Source: Porticoccus sp964395715
GTDB taxonomy: Bacteria; Pseudomonadota; Gammaproteobacteria; Pseudomonadales; Porticoccaceae
NCBI GenBank assembly: GCA_964395715.1
Contig: CAYNAU010000006.1
Coordinates: 1-64,000, forward strand
Length of the DNA: 64,000 nt
Direction: 5' to 3'
Part shown: piece after piece, positions 20,844-29,258 of the stretch
Layout: each line of letters starts with the position of its first letter
How positions within the stretch are numbered: the stretch's first letter is position 1
Notes under the pieces: generated by a model
What the model saw: only the letters and a program-made list of their open reading frames with translations
The model's database searches: none
What the model was told of the DNA's origin: nothing
Translations under genes and position numbers: made by a program

Positions 20844-21488
20844 TTACAGGCCGAGCAGGGGTTGCGCCAGTTTGCCCATCAGGGTGGTGTAGCGCAGGGG
20901 AAACTCTGTAGCGATCAGGCAGATACAATCGTGGTCACTGTCCACCAGGGGCTGGTGGGTGATGCGGTCATCCAGGTCGGCAACATCTCCGGGGGAAAAA
21001 CGGCCCACGTCGTCGGAGTAGGAACCCCGCAGCAGCTGCGTCAGCTCACTGCCCCGGTGAGTATGGGGGTATGCGGTTTTGCCCGGCGCGACGCGCAGCA
21101 GCCGGGTAACGCCCTCTCCCTGTCCTGGCAGGTCGTGAACCCAGAGTCCGGAGACAACTTTTTTCCATGGAATATCATCCAGGGACTCCCCCACATAACT
21201 GGCCAGGGGCATCGGCACCTCCGAATGGTGTGGCGCTGAGCTAACAGGCGTTTCCAGGGGCTCAGTATCGAGACGCTCCAGTACATGCAGCAGTGAATTA
21301 TCACTGACAGCCGAGAGGCTACCCCTTTCAAGCAAGGCACCACCTATGGCTTCCAGTTTATGAACACGTTGTTGACAGTGCCCACACACCGACAGGTGGC
21401 AGGCTACCACCAAGGCAACCCCCTGGCCCACAGCCCCCGCCACATAGCTGAACAATGTCGCTTCGTCCAAGTGGTGTTTAATACTCAT
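20844..21488 (-). CDS. chrR: ChrR-type zinc anti-sigma factor
   Basis: 214 aa. It holds the ECF sigma factor inactive until singlet oxygen or organic peroxides appear. With the ATG at 21488 the zinc ligands of the anti-sigma domain fall at His6, His31, Cys35 and Cys38 (HLSVCGHC), the numbers known for Rhodobacter ChrR, which supports this start. The C-terminal cupin (about 105-200) has ligands at about His142, His144, Glu148 and His178, one off from ChrR. The SD GGGAGG lies inside the end of rpoE, and the genes overlap by eleven bases, so sigma and anti-sigma are translationally coupled. Confidence 0.93.
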   Translation of the reverse strand: MSIKHHLDEATLFSYVAGAVGQGVALVVACHLSVCGHCQQRVHKLEAIGGALLERGSLSAVSDNSLLHVLERLDTEPLETPVSSAPHHSEVPMPLASYVGESLDDIPWKKVVSGLWVHDLPGQGEGVTRLLRVAPGKTAYPHTHRGSELTQLLRGSYSDDVGRFSPGDVADLDDRITHQPLVDSDHDCICLIATEFPLRYTTLMGKLAQPLLGL

Positions 21489-22038
21489 CATCACCTCCCA
21501 GCATCAGCTTGAGCTTTTCAGCGGCGAGTCGAATCCGCGACTTGACGCTGCCCAGCGGTATGGAAAGCCGGTCGGCAATCTCCGAATGAGTGCGGCCTTC
21601 ATAAAATGACATATAGATAACCTGTGCCTGGTTTTCTGGCAGCTGGTGAAGGGCCATGGCCACGCGGTCTGAAGTCATTGACTGCTCTGCCCCATGCTCT
21701 TCGTGCAATTCTCCCTCCTCATCACGCCAGGTATCGAGATCGTATTCCGGGTATTTCTGCTTGCGCATCCAATCGATGCTCTGGTTTCTGGCTAGGGTGT
21801 AAATCCAGGTACTGGCAGCCGCTTTTTCAGGATTAAACAGGTGCGCCTTGCGCCACACCAGCAACATAGTCTCCTGGGTGAGCTCTTCAGCAGTACCCTC
21901 GGTTAGTCCCAGGCGGCCAATGTAGCCCTTGATACGCGGCGCAAAGTGACGAAACAGCTCTATAAAGAGCTGCTTGTCCCTGGTCTTGGACAACGATGCC
22001 AGCATCGTCGACCAGTCAGCGCTTTTTATCTCAGCCAT
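21478..22038 (-). CDS. rpoE: ECF sigma factor of the ChrR-linked (ECF11) type
   Basis: 186 aa from the ATG at 22038. Region 2 covers about 25-90 (ELTQETMLLVWRKAHLFNP, ASTWIYTLARNQSIDWMRKQ) and region 4 about 120-175 (LPENQAQVIYMSFYEGRTHS to LGSVKSRIRLA). An in-frame ATG at 22098 would add 20 residues, but the ECF promoter at 22108-22133 predicts a transcript starting about two bases before it. With its own ECF promoter, and chrR directly behind, it forms the usual autoregulated sigma/anti-sigma pair that answers photo-oxidative stress. The family is distinct from envelope-stress RpoE of E. coli. Confidence 0.9.
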   Translation of the reverse strand: MAEIKSADWSTMLASLSKTRDKQLFIELFRHFAPRIKGYIGRLGLTEGTAEELTQETMLLVWRKAHLFNPEKAAASTWIYTLARNQSIDWMRKQKYPEYDLDTWRDEEGELHEEHGAEQSMTSDRVAMALHQLPENQAQVIYMSFYEGRTHSEIADRLSIPLGSVKSRIRLAAEKLKLMLGGDDEY

Positions 22039-22107
22039 GTCTCTCGCTTTCAGTGCGATAACATTGTCCACCGTCTCTCCCGGAGGTTTACCCCTCATAT
22101 GCTTTCC

Positions 22108-22133
22108 TACGAGTAACATGGCTGAAAAGATCA
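22108..22133 (-). promoter_or_regulatory. ECF11 autoregulatory promoter of rpoE-chrR-phrB
   Basis: On the minus strand TGATCT (22133-22128), 16 bases, CGTA (22111-22108), about 70 bp before the chosen rpoE start. Confidence 0.75.
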
Positions 22134-22177
22134 ACCTAGGGTAGTCCCAAGCTGACGCAAAGCCAAACAAAAACCGG

Positions 22178-22203
22178 TGATCCCACTGAGAGGGATTTGC
22201 GTA
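22178..22203 (+). promoter_or_regulatory. ECF11 promoter of the amine oxidase-DUF1365-cfa operon
   Basis: TGATCC (22178-22183), 16 bases, CGTA (22200-22203), 33 bp before the ATG at 22237. Divergent from the rpoE promoter. Confidence 0.78.
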
Positions 22204-22236
22204 GTAGCCTTATGTCACTGTAGCTAGAGGTTCTGT

Positions 22237-23613
22237 ATGAATGCCACCCCCATACCGGTGAATCCACACCGCAAAAAAATTGCCGTGATTGGATCGGGCA
22301 TTTCCGGTATGAGTTGTGCGTGGCTTCTCAGCCAATCCCAGGACGTCACCCTCTACGAAAAAGATGACCGGTTGGGGGGCCATTCCAATACGGTCACGTT
22401 TGAGCTCGATCAACAGCCTGTCAGCGTTGATACCGGGTTTATTGTCTACAACCCGGTTAACTACCCGAATCTGGTGGCTTTTTTTGATGCACTGGATGTG
22501 ACCACTTGCGAAACGGATATGTCCTTTGCCGTCTCCATCAATGGCGGCGAACTGGAGTATTCCGGTAGTGGTCTGTCAGGATTGCTGGCACAGAAATCCA
22601 ACCTAGTCAGGCCGCAATTCTGGTCGATGCTGACAGATCTGATGCGTTTCTACCGGGAAGCCGATGAACTATTACAAGCACCGGAAAACAGCCATCTGAC
22701 CCTCGGTCAACTACTCAAACAACACAACTACGGCAATGCATTTATCTACAATCACCTACTGCCAATGGGGGCTGCTATTTGGTCCATGCCGGTAGAAAAA
22801 ATGCTCGAGTATCCCGCCACTAGCTTTCTGCGTTTTTGTCGCAATCACGGACTCAACCAGTTGCGTAACCGCCCCCAATGGCGAACCGTGGTGAATGGCA
22901 GCCGCTGCTATGTGGACAAGATTGCACAACAGTTGGGGAATGCAGTGCGGTTAAACACTCGCATACAGTCCGTCACTCGCCACGGCGACTACGTGGTAGT
23001 AGATGATATGCTCGGTAACAGAGAAACTTACGACGAGGTTGTATTTGCCTGTCACAGCGATCAGGCACTTGACCTTCTCAGCGATGCCAGCCGTGAAGAA
23101 AAATCCCTGCTGGGATGCTTTCCCTACCAGCGAAACTTTGCCTTTCTGCACCAGGACACCTCGCTGATGCCCCTGCGCAAGAAAACCTGGTCCAGCTGGA
23201 ACTATCTTACCAGCCAGCGGCAAGATGGCCCCCGGGTCTCGGTAAGTTACTGGATGAATCGCCTGCAACCCCTCAACACCGAGCAACCGCTAATTGTGAC
23301 TCTGAACCCATTGCATATGCCGCGCCAGGGGACAATTCTGCGCAGCTTTTTCTATGATCACCCACTGTTTGGGCAGGCATCCCTCGCCGCTCAGCGCCAT
23401 CTGTGGTCACTGCAGGGTATAAACCGCACTTGGTTCTGCGGCGCTTACTTCGGATATGGTTTTCATGAAGACGGACTGCAGTCGGGGTTGGCTGTCGCCG
23501 AAGCATTGGGGGGAGTGATGCGTCCCTGGAAAGTAGATAACCCCAATGGCCGAATTATTGTGCCCCCCGACTACGCAGTATGTCGCGATAACTTGGAGAC
23601 ACGCCGTGCCTGA
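22237..23613 (+). CDS. FAD-dependent amine oxidase-like protein of the cfa operon
   Basis: 458 aa. The flavin-binding motif is IGSGISGMSCAWLLS (about 18-32) followed by EKDDRLGGHSNTV, typical of the NAD(P)-binding Rossmann/amine oxidase family. The C-terminal FCGAYFGYGFHEDGLQSG block closes the flavin site. The natural substrate is unknown; homologues nearly always lie with DUF1365 and cfa genes, suggesting action on fatty acyl chains. AGAGG lies six bases before the ATG, and the ECF promoter is 33 bp upstream. The stop overlaps the next start by eight bases. Confidence 0.9.
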   Translation: MNATPIPVNPHRKKIAVIGSGISGMSCAWLLSQSQDVTLYEKDDRLGGHSNTVTFELDQQPVSVDTGFIVYNPVNYPNLVAFFDALDVTTCETDMSFAVSINGGELEYSGSGLSGLLAQKSNLVRPQFWSMLTDLMRFYREADELLQAPENSHLTLGQLLKQHNYGNAFIYNHLLPMGAAIWSMPVEKMLEYPATSFLRFCRNHGLNQLRNRPQWRTVVNGSRCYVDKIAQQLGNAVRLNTRIQSVTRHGDYVVVDDMLGNRETYDEVVFACHSDQALDLLSDASREEKSLLGCFPYQRNFAFLHQDTSLMPLRKKTWSSWNYLTSQRQDGPRVSVSYWMNRLQPLNTEQPLIVTLNPLHMPRQGTILRSFFYDHPLFGQASLAAQRHLWSLQGINRTWFCGAYFGYGFHEDGLQSGLAVAEALGGVMRPWKVDNPNGRIIVPPDYAVCRDNLETRRA

Positions 23614-24433
23614 CAGACTGAAGTCCTCGGTTTACTGCGGCCACGTTCTGCACCATCGCTGGCAACCCAGGCGTCACCGTTTTGTCTACCGGGTATTTTC
23701 ATTGCTGATCGACCTGGACGAACTGCCGACGCTGCAACGGCAGCTGCGCTGGTTGTCGGTCAACCGTTTTAACCTTTTCTCCTTTCATGAGAAAGATCAC
23801 GGTGCCGGTACGTCCGGGCTGAAGGAGCATATCTGCCGGTTGCTCAATGCACGGGGCTACCCGGAAGCCTGTGCGCAGATTCAGCTACTCTGTTATCCGA
23901 GAATACTCGGGTACGTGTTTAATCCGCTGAGTGTCTATTTCTGCTACGACCAGCAACAACGGCTGCGTGTCATTATTTACGAGGTGACCAATACATTCGG
24001 ACAGCGGCATCGTTACCTGCTTCCCACAGAGGAGTCTCGCGCCAGCTCATGGGTGAGACAGCAAAGCAATAAACAGATGTATGTCAGCCCTTTTATGCCC
24101 ATGGCCAGTCGCTATCGTTTCCGGATTCTGCCGCCGGATGGCGAACACCTGGCAATTTGCATCCATCAGGAACAAATCGGGCACGATGGCACTGAAGGGC
24201 ACAAATTATTTGCCAGTTTTACCGGCACCCAGCGGCCATTGACCAGTGGCAGCCTGCTGGCGCTCTTTGTCCGCTACCCGCTGATGACCCTGAAGGTCAT
24301 TGGAGGCATTCATTGGGAAGCTCTGAGATTGTGGATTAAGGGGCTGAAACTTCAGCCAAGACATGAGCACCACGACGCTACCGCCATCAGCTGGCGGGAT
24401 CAACAAGGAGATATGCATCATGAAAAGTTCTGA
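23606..24433 (+). CDS. DUF1365 family protein
   Basis: 275 aa from the GTG at 23606, chosen for its GGAG at seven bases and because the frame before it only overlaps the amine oxidase gene. Family segments include YCGHVLHHRWQPRRHRFVYR at the start, LLCYPRILGYVFNPLSVYFC in the middle and YVSPFMPMASRYRF. Function is unknown; in other bacteria it accompanies Cfa and the amine oxidase and is thought to take part in modified fatty acid synthesis. Overlaps cfa by 14 bases. Confidence 0.9.
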   Translation: MPDRLKSSVYCGHVLHHRWQPRRHRFVYRVFSLLIDLDELPTLQRQLRWLSVNRFNLFSFHEKDHGAGTSGLKEHICRLLNARGYPEACAQIQLLCYPRILGYVFNPLSVYFCYDQQQRLRVIIYEVTNTFGQRHRYLLPTEESRASSWVRQQSNKQMYVSPFMPMASRYRFRILPPDGEHLAICIHQEQIGHDGTEGHKLFASFTGTQRPLTSGSLLALFVRYPLMTLKVIGGIHWEALRLWIKGLKLQPRHEHHDATAISWRDQQGDMHHEKF

Positions 24434-25655
24434 CTTGCCAGTGGCAGGAATGATTCCAGGGCCAGACAAACGTCCGGGCTCTATCGAATCTTTTCTGGTC
24501 GGTCAGTTAACATCCCGATTGGATAGCTGTCACGGACAATTGACGTTGCAATTCCCCAGTGGTTTTCGCAAACGCTTCGGAACCGGCTCGCCCCAGGTTG
24601 AAGTCAGGTTGCAGTCATTGAGACCTCTGTTGCGACTTTTTCTGGGCGGCACCAACGGCTGGTCAGACGGCTATCTTCAGGGAGAATGGCACAGCAGCGA
24701 CCTGACGGCATTGGTTCGCTGGGCGCTGATAAACGAACAACACCTCAGCGCCATAGCCTCTGCACGCTGGTGCAACAACCTCCTGTACAACATTTACCAC
24801 TGGCGTCACCCCAACTCCCGCAGTGGAAGCCGCCGAAATATTGCCGCTCATTACGATCTCGGCAACCGCTTCTATGCACACTGGCTCGACCCGGGGATGA
24901 CCTACTCCTCAGCCCTGTTCGACGCTTCCGAGGCCAGTCTGGAGGATGCTCAGTCGCTGAAGTACAACCGGATTATGGAGCTGCTGGCACCACAATCCGG
25001 TGATGACATTCTGGAAATCGGTTGCGGCTGGGGTGAATTTGCCCGGCAGCTGTTAAACACCCATGACGTCAGGGTTCACGGTGTCACTCTCTCTAAAGAG
25101 CAACTGCAATGGACAAAAGACAAGTTGTGCACGGCTGGCCAGCAGCAACGGGCGGACATTACCCTCACGGATTACCGGGATATCCGGCAGCAGTATGATG
25201 GCGTGGTTTCCATCGAAATGTTTGAGGCCGTGGGCCAGGCACATTGGGATACATTTTTCACCCGCTTGAAAAGAATACTGAAACCCGGTGGCCGGGCAGT
25301 ACTGCAAATTATTACCATTGATGATGATCGCTTTGTTGGCTACTCCAAACAGGCTGATTTTATACAGCGCCATGTGTTTCCCGGCGGCATGTTGCCAAGC
25401 GTGGCGATACTCAGGGAGAAATGTTCCAAACACGGATTCCATCTCGCCCACCGGCAGATGTTCGGCAGAGATTATGCCCGAACCCTGAGGTGCTGGCGTG
25501 AAGCGTTTGAAGACGCATGGCCGGAAATAATCAAACTGGGGTTTGATGAACGTTTCTACCGTTTGTGGCGTTACTATCTAAGCTATTGTGAAGGTGGCTT
25601 TGAGGAAGGCGCCCTCGATGTGGGGCTGTTCGTTTTGGAACACGACGAGGCCTAA
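24420..25655 (+). CDS. cfa: cyclopropane-fatty-acyl-phospholipid synthase
   Basis: 411 aa. It transfers a methylene group from S-adenosylmethionine to double bonds of membrane phospholipid acyl chains. SAM motif I is LEIGCGWGEFARQL; the catalytic region contains VSIEMFEAVGQAHWDTFF and QIITIDDDRFVGYS, with the QADFIQRHVFPGGMLPS segment. The ATG at 24420 has AGGAG nine bases upstream, inside the end of the DUF1365 gene, so the two are coupled. Its control by ECF sigma matches Rhodobacter, where the RpoE/ChrR regulon also contains a cfa gene. The next gene converges 16 bases away. Confidence 0.95.
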   Translation: MKSSDLPVAGMIPGPDKRPGSIESFLVGQLTSRLDSCHGQLTLQFPSGFRKRFGTGSPQVEVRLQSLRPLLRLFLGGTNGWSDGYLQGEWHSSDLTALVRWALINEQHLSAIASARWCNNLLYNIYHWRHPNSRSGSRRNIAAHYDLGNRFYAHWLDPGMTYSSALFDASEASLEDAQSLKYNRIMELLAPQSGDDILEIGCGWGEFARQLLNTHDVRVHGVTLSKEQLQWTKDKLCTAGQQQRADITLTDYRDIRQQYDGVVSIEMFEAVGQAHWDTFFTRLKRILKPGGRAVLQIITIDDDRFVGYSKQADFIQRHVFPGGMLPSVAILREKCSKHGFHLAHRQMFGRDYARTLRCWREAFEDAWPEIIKLGFDERFYRLWRYYLSYCEGGFEEGALDVGLFVLEHDEA

Positions 25656-25671
25656 ATGTGGAGTTGCACTT

Positions 25672-26091
25672 TTAACCACGATAGGCTGTACGTCTTTTCA
25701 ACCAGCGAATCAAACTGCCAATAAGTGGCAACCGGCCATACACTTCCGCACTGTCCCAGAAATCCTGGTGTCTTGACACGCGACCGTTGTCAGCCAGGAC
25801 GAGACGGCTCGAACCCTGAAAAGAGAACTGGCCGGTAAGCCTACTGCTGGCGCTATAGGTCCAGTAAAGATGGGCGACCATGCCCTCCCGGGACACCTCG
25901 TGCACCGTAAAGCGAATATCATCGAGGCGGTCAAACATCTCATTGAGTAATGCCAGGTAGTCATCAGCACCGATAATGTCATTGAAGGGATCACTGAAAC
26001 GGATGTCATCGCAAACCAGCTCCCGCAGTTGTCCGAGGTTGGACGGGGATAAAGACTCAAGGTGGGTGATGTAATGATCCAGCGAACTCAT
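25672..26091 (-). CDS. NTF2/SnoaL-like protein of the ChrR-linked cluster
   Basis: 139 aa. The profile LVCDDIRFSDPFNDIIGADD to YLALLNEMFDRLDDIRF and GQFSFQGSSRLVLADNGRV fits the cone-shaped NTF2-like fold (nuclear transport factor 2 / SnoaL). The substrate is unknown. I choose the ATG at 26091 with GGAAA upstream; a frame up to 26121 lacks a ribosome site. It converges with cfa. Homologues occur in this cluster in many gammaproteobacteria, but I found no ECF promoter for it. Confidence 0.85.
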   Translation of the reverse strand: MSSLDHYITHLESLSPSNLGQLRELVCDDIRFSDPFNDIIGADDYLALLNEMFDRLDDIRFTVHEVSREGMVAHLYWTYSASSRLTGQFSFQGSSRLVLADNGRVSRHQDFWDSAEVYGRLPLIGSLIRWLKRRTAYRG

Positions 26092-26164
26092 GGCGTGTTT
26101 CCAGAAAGACACTGTTGGCACCCTATCAGCTATTCTGACTGGGTGAAACCGGAAACGTCATCAT

Positions 26165-26190
26165 AAAAAAGGCCAGCCCAAGGGCTGGCC
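26165..26190 (-). terminator. terminator behind the ComEA-like gene
   Basis: GGCCAGCCC (26171-26179) and GGGCTGGCC (26182-26190) pair perfectly; six A before the stem give the minus strand its T-run. Confidence 0.85.
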
Positions 26191-26209
26191 CGGTGTGATC
26201 GAGTCAGGG

Positions 26210-26521
26210 TTACTTCAATGTCATTTTGTCCCTGTTCTGCTCCATCACTTTCTCACCCACACCCTTAACTTCAAGCAATTGCTCAAGGCTTGAAAACGGG
26301 CCATTGGCTTCCCGATAGGCAATGATGGCTGCCGCACGCTTGTCACCAATGCCGGTTAACATCTCGGATAACTGCTCCGCTGTGGCGGTATTGATGTTAA
26401 TGAGATCAGTTTGGGCCGCCGTCGGTGATGACATATCAGCAGCATACGCCACCTGCCAGACCGGTAATGACATGACAACCGTCAACAATAGAACTTTGAT
26501 CACGCGAATAAGCGCTTGCAT
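26210..26521 (-). CDS. ComEA-like helix-hairpin-helix protein
   Basis: 103 aa. After a signal peptide (VIKVLLLTVVMSLPVWQVAYA) comes the tandem helix-hairpin-helix module LININTATAEQLSEMLTGIG to LEQLLEVKGVGEKVMEQN, which binds double-stranded DNA without sequence preference. ComEA proteins hold incoming DNA in the periplasm during natural transformation; short single-gene versions are also widespread where competence is unproven. The ATG at 26521 has AGGAG at seven bases. It stands between pyrF and a terminator. Confidence 0.88.
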   Translation of the reverse strand: MQALIRVIKVLLLTVVMSLPVWQVAYAADMSSPTAAQTDLININTATAEQLSEMLTGIGDKRAAAIIAYREANGPFSSLEQLLEVKGVGEKVMEQNRDKMTLK

Positions 26522-26586
26522 AACGAGCTCCTTGTGCCGAAGCACTTCTGTTATAGAGAAGCGGCACCCCATGTGCCGCAGCCTCA

Positions 26587-27285
26587 TTATGACGAAATTT
26601 CAGAATTGATGGCAAGCAGAGTGGCAACGGGGTCTGTAGCCTGGGTTATCGGGCGGCCTATAACCAGATAGCTGCTGCCATTGGCAATAGCATCGGCAGG
26701 TGTGACGACACGGCGCTGATCATCCCCTGCTGCAGACATCGGGCGTATACCCGGAGTCACCAGTGTAAAAGCATCTCCCAATGCCTGACGCAAGCCCTTT
26801 GCCTCCATGGCAGAACAGACTACGCCATCCATGCCGGAAGACTGCGCCAGGGATGCCAGCCGCAGTACTTGCTCCTCGGGACTGCATTGAATGCCAATCT
26901 CGGCCAGGTCTTCTTCGCCAAAACTGGTCAACACTGTGACAGCGATTAACAGCATGTTGCTATTGCTCTGATCCAGCACCTCCCGTGCGCCTTCCATCAT
27001 GCGCCGACCTCCTGAAGCATGCACGTCGGTCATCCATACCCCCATGTCTGCGGCAACCTTGACGGCTTTGGCTACAGTGTTGGGAATATCGTGATACTTC
27101 AGGTCAAGAAAGACGTCAAATCCCTGGTCTACGAGCCCGGAGACAAACTCCGGACCGGACTGAGTAAACAGCTCCTTGCCCACCTTCAGCTTGCAAAGTG
27201 CAGGGGACACACTATCGACAAACTGCTGGGCGGATGCGGCCGAATTGTAATCCAGTGCAACAATTACTTTACTGTCGTTATTCAT
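26587..27285 (-). CDS. pyrF: orotidine 5'-phosphate decarboxylase
   Basis: 232 aa, family length. It makes UMP from OMP in the last step of de novo pyrimidine synthesis. The catalytic Asp-Lys-Asp array is DLKYHDIPNTVAKA (about 60-73), and the phosphate-binding end is VTPGIRP with YLVIGRPITQA. The gene lies 35 bp after lapB, a pairing common in gammaproteobacteria. Confidence 0.95.
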   Translation of the reverse strand: MNNDSKVIVALDYNSAASAQQFVDSVSPALCKLKVGKELFTQSGPEFVSGLVDQGFDVFLDLKYHDIPNTVAKAVKVAADMGVWMTDVHASGGRRMMEGAREVLDQSNSNMLLIAVTVLTSFGEEDLAEIGIQCSPEEQVLRLASLAQSSGMDGVVCSAMEAKGLRQALGDAFTLVTPGIRPMSAAGDDQRRVVTPADAIANGSSYLVIGRPITQATDPVATLLAINSEISS

Positions 27286-27320
27286 TACTTATCTCAACAT
27301 TTGCGTAATAACCGGGTGCA

Positions 27321-28511
27321 CTACTCACCCTCAATACCCCTCAGCGGGCGCACGGTTTCCCACTGCTGACACTGTGGACAAAGCCAGTGTAGGTGCGAAC
27401 CTTTAAATCCACATTGTATGCAACGGTAGGCCGGGTTCCTGTCAATCAGCGTACTCAATGTATGTTTGAGCAGTCCCAGATGGCGGCCCACGGCCCCTTC
27501 CGACGGCCAATAGAACCCCAACAGTGCATTCAGCCCTTTAAGGGACGGGTGGCGCTCCAGGTAATCGCCGAGAAATCCGATGGCAGCGTCTTCGCCCTGC
27601 TGAACGGCAATCTCCTCTGCCACCATATTCAGCAGACTGGCACTGGGATACTCCTCCAGCCAACTGGATAACTGGCGAAGCAGACCCGGCTTATCTCCAA
27701 GGGACTGATAACAGTCCCTGACAGGCGACAATATCTCGGTCAGGAACTCCGGCTGCTGTTCCGGTACGGCCAGATAACGCTTCAGTGCCAGGGAATGATT
27801 ATTGGAAAGTACTTCCAGCTTGCCCCACAACATACTGGCACGCGATGAATTGCGGTTGAACTTGAGTGCCGATTTGAGGTGACCTCTTGCTTCCAGCAAG
27901 TCACCACTGGCCATTGCTTTAACCGCCAACTCACAGCAAAAATTGGCCTGTTCTATCGCCTGGCCCTCGGGGCTGCGACCAAAGCGCTTTTTGTCCATCA
28001 TACTGGCGGCACGAATGGCTTTCTCCCACTCCTTTTCATGACGGTAGATATCAATCAGATGAAGTAGGGAAGCCTGCCTGAGAGCGCCACTTTCATCATC
28101 TACCAAGTCGAGAAACAACCGCTCTGCCCGATCAAACAAACCTGCCTTTAAGAAATCTCTTGCCAGTTCCATGCGAGCCTGCCGCAATTGCTGGCCTGTG
28201 AGGTTGGGGCGGGATAAAAGATTCTGATGAACGCGAATCGCACGTTCCATTTCCCCACGCTGGCGCATGAGGTTGCCCAGTGCCAAGTGGGTTTCCAGCG
28301 TTGCCGGGGTCACATCGACCGAGCGAATAAAGGTATCGATGGCCTGATCCGGTTGTTCATTTAACAGGAAGTTAATACCCTGAAAATAATGCTGGGTGAG
28401 CTGACTGGAGGCCTCCTTTGCTCGGCCCCTGCGTAGGCCGTATAGGTGACCTGCGTACCAGCAAAGTGCGGATAGCAGAATCAGGGAAACAGCATAAGTG
28501 AGCTCGAACAT
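27321..28511 (-). CDS. lapB: lipopolysaccharide assembly protein LapB
   Basis: 396 aa. LapB (YciM) adapts the FtsH protease to LpxC and so sets the rate of lipid A synthesis. It has an N-terminal membrane anchor (AVSLILLSALCWYAGHLYG), several TPR repeats (about 45-340), and a C-terminal rubredoxin-like metal site with CIQC and CPQC pairs. This is the canonical layout and length. lapA precedes it by 15 bases, as in E. coli. Confidence 0.95.
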   Translation of the reverse strand: MFELTYAVSLILLSALCWYAGHLYGLRRGRAKEASSQLTQHYFQGINFLLNEQPDQAIDTFIRSVDVTPATLETHLALGNLMRQRGEMERAIRVHQNLLSRPNLTGQQLRQARMELARDFLKAGLFDRAERLFLDLVDDESGALRQASLLHLIDIYRHEKEWEKAIRAASMMDKKRFGRSPEGQAIEQANFCCELAVKAMASGDLLEARGHLKSALKFNRNSSRASMLWGKLEVLSNNHSLALKRYLAVPEQQPEFLTEILSPVRDCYQSLGDKPGLLRQLSSWLEEYPSASLLNMVAEEIAVQQGEDAAIGFLGDYLERHPSLKGLNALLGFYWPSEGAVGRHLGLLKHTLSTLIDRNPAYRCIQCGFKGSHLHWLCPQCQQWETVRPLRGIEGE

Positions 28512-28526
28512 CGGGTCCGGAAGGGC

Positions 28527-28811
28527 CTACGGTTTATCTTGAGTCTTGGCCAGACGCTGTTTTGTCAGTTGCTTGTTTAACAGGTAGGCACGCCGCTTGA
28601 CGCGCAACAGTGCCGGCAGGCTGACAATGATACCCAGCAGGCAACCAATAGATACGGCCAACAACAACCACAAACCGGATGGCATCGGACCCAGGGAATA
28701 CCCGAGCAGCACCATGGAGACAGGTTCCGGGTTGGCGAGAACGATCGACAGCCCAAAAAGAATAGCCAACACACAGACAAGCAATATCCAGAGTTTTTTC
28801 AGCAGTGCCAT
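28527..28811 (-). CDS. lapA: lipopolysaccharide assembly protein LapA
   Basis: 94 aa with two membrane segments (LWILLVCVLAILFGLSIVLA and GLWLLLAVSIGCLLGIIVSL) and a basic C-terminal tail, the DUF1049/LapA profile. It works with LapB in LPS assembly. I take the ATG at 28811 with AGGA six bases upstream; the frame reaching 28865 would run through the ihfB terminator. Confidence 0.9.
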   Translation of the reverse strand: MALLKKLWILLVCVLAILFGLSIVLANPEPVSMVLLGYSLGPMPSGLWLLLAVSIGCLLGIIVSLPALLRVKRRAYLLNKQLTKQRLAKTQDKP

Positions 28812-28822
28812 AACGTCCTCAT

Positions 28823-28852
28823 AAAAAAACGGCAAGTCCGAAGCCTTGCCGT
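28823..28852 (-). terminator. terminator of ihfB
   Basis: ACGGCAAG (28829-28836) pairs with CTTGCCGT (28845-28852) and is followed by seven T on the minus strand. It separates ihfB from lapA. Confidence 0.85.
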
Positions 28853-28911
28853 TTATTGTAACCAAACTCTCGAGGTTCAGCCCCGGTTATTCTCATGCTG
28901 AACGCCGGGGA

Positions 28912-29202
28912 TCAACCTGTCAGGCTTTCGTTTACCCGTTCCCGCAATTCCTTACCTGGCTTGAAGTACGGCACATACTTGCCGGACAGCTTCACCGAGT
29001 CACCGGTTTTAGGGTTTCTTCCCACTCTGGGCGCCCTGTAATGCAGGCAGAAGCTACCGAAACCACGAATCTCAATGCGGTCGTTATTGACCAGCGCCTG
29101 GGTCATGCGTTCCAGGATCATCTTCACTGCCAACTCCACATCTTTGGGAGGCAGTTGATCCTGTTGACTGACAATATGGTCAATTAATTCTGATTTTGTC
29201 AT
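28912..29202 (-). CDS. ihfB: integration host factor subunit beta
   Basis: 96 aa. The HU/IHF fold ends with RIEIRGFGSFCLHYRAPRVG and NPKTGD, the beta-arm that intercalates and bends DNA sharply. The beta identity follows from its location behind rpsA, as in most gammaproteobacteria. It has a terminator on each side, so it can be expressed on its own as well as by readthrough from rpsA. IHF is also the usual helper of lambda-type integrases like that at 8223-9482. Confidence 0.95.
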   Translation of the reverse strand: MTKSELIDHIVSQQDQLPPKDVELAVKMILERMTQALVNNDRIEIRGFGSFCLHYRAPRVGRNPKTGDSVKLSGKYVPYFKPGKELRERVNESLTG

Positions 29203-29225
29203 AACTACCTGAGTTTAAAGTAGAA

Positions 29226-29249
29226 AGGGGTAATGTTTCCATTACCCCT
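29226..29249 (-). terminator. hairpin between rpsA and ihfB
   Basis: AGGGGTAATG (29226-29235) and CATTACCCCT (29240-29249) pair perfectly around four bases. The T-run on the minus strand is short (TTTC), so it may be a weak or partial terminator. Confidence 0.6.
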
Positions 29250-29258
29250 ATCTAACCA

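Noticed and set aside
22039..22170. N-terminal extension of the ECF sigma factor
   Set aside because: The ECF promoter lies within it, so the transcript starts after most of it.
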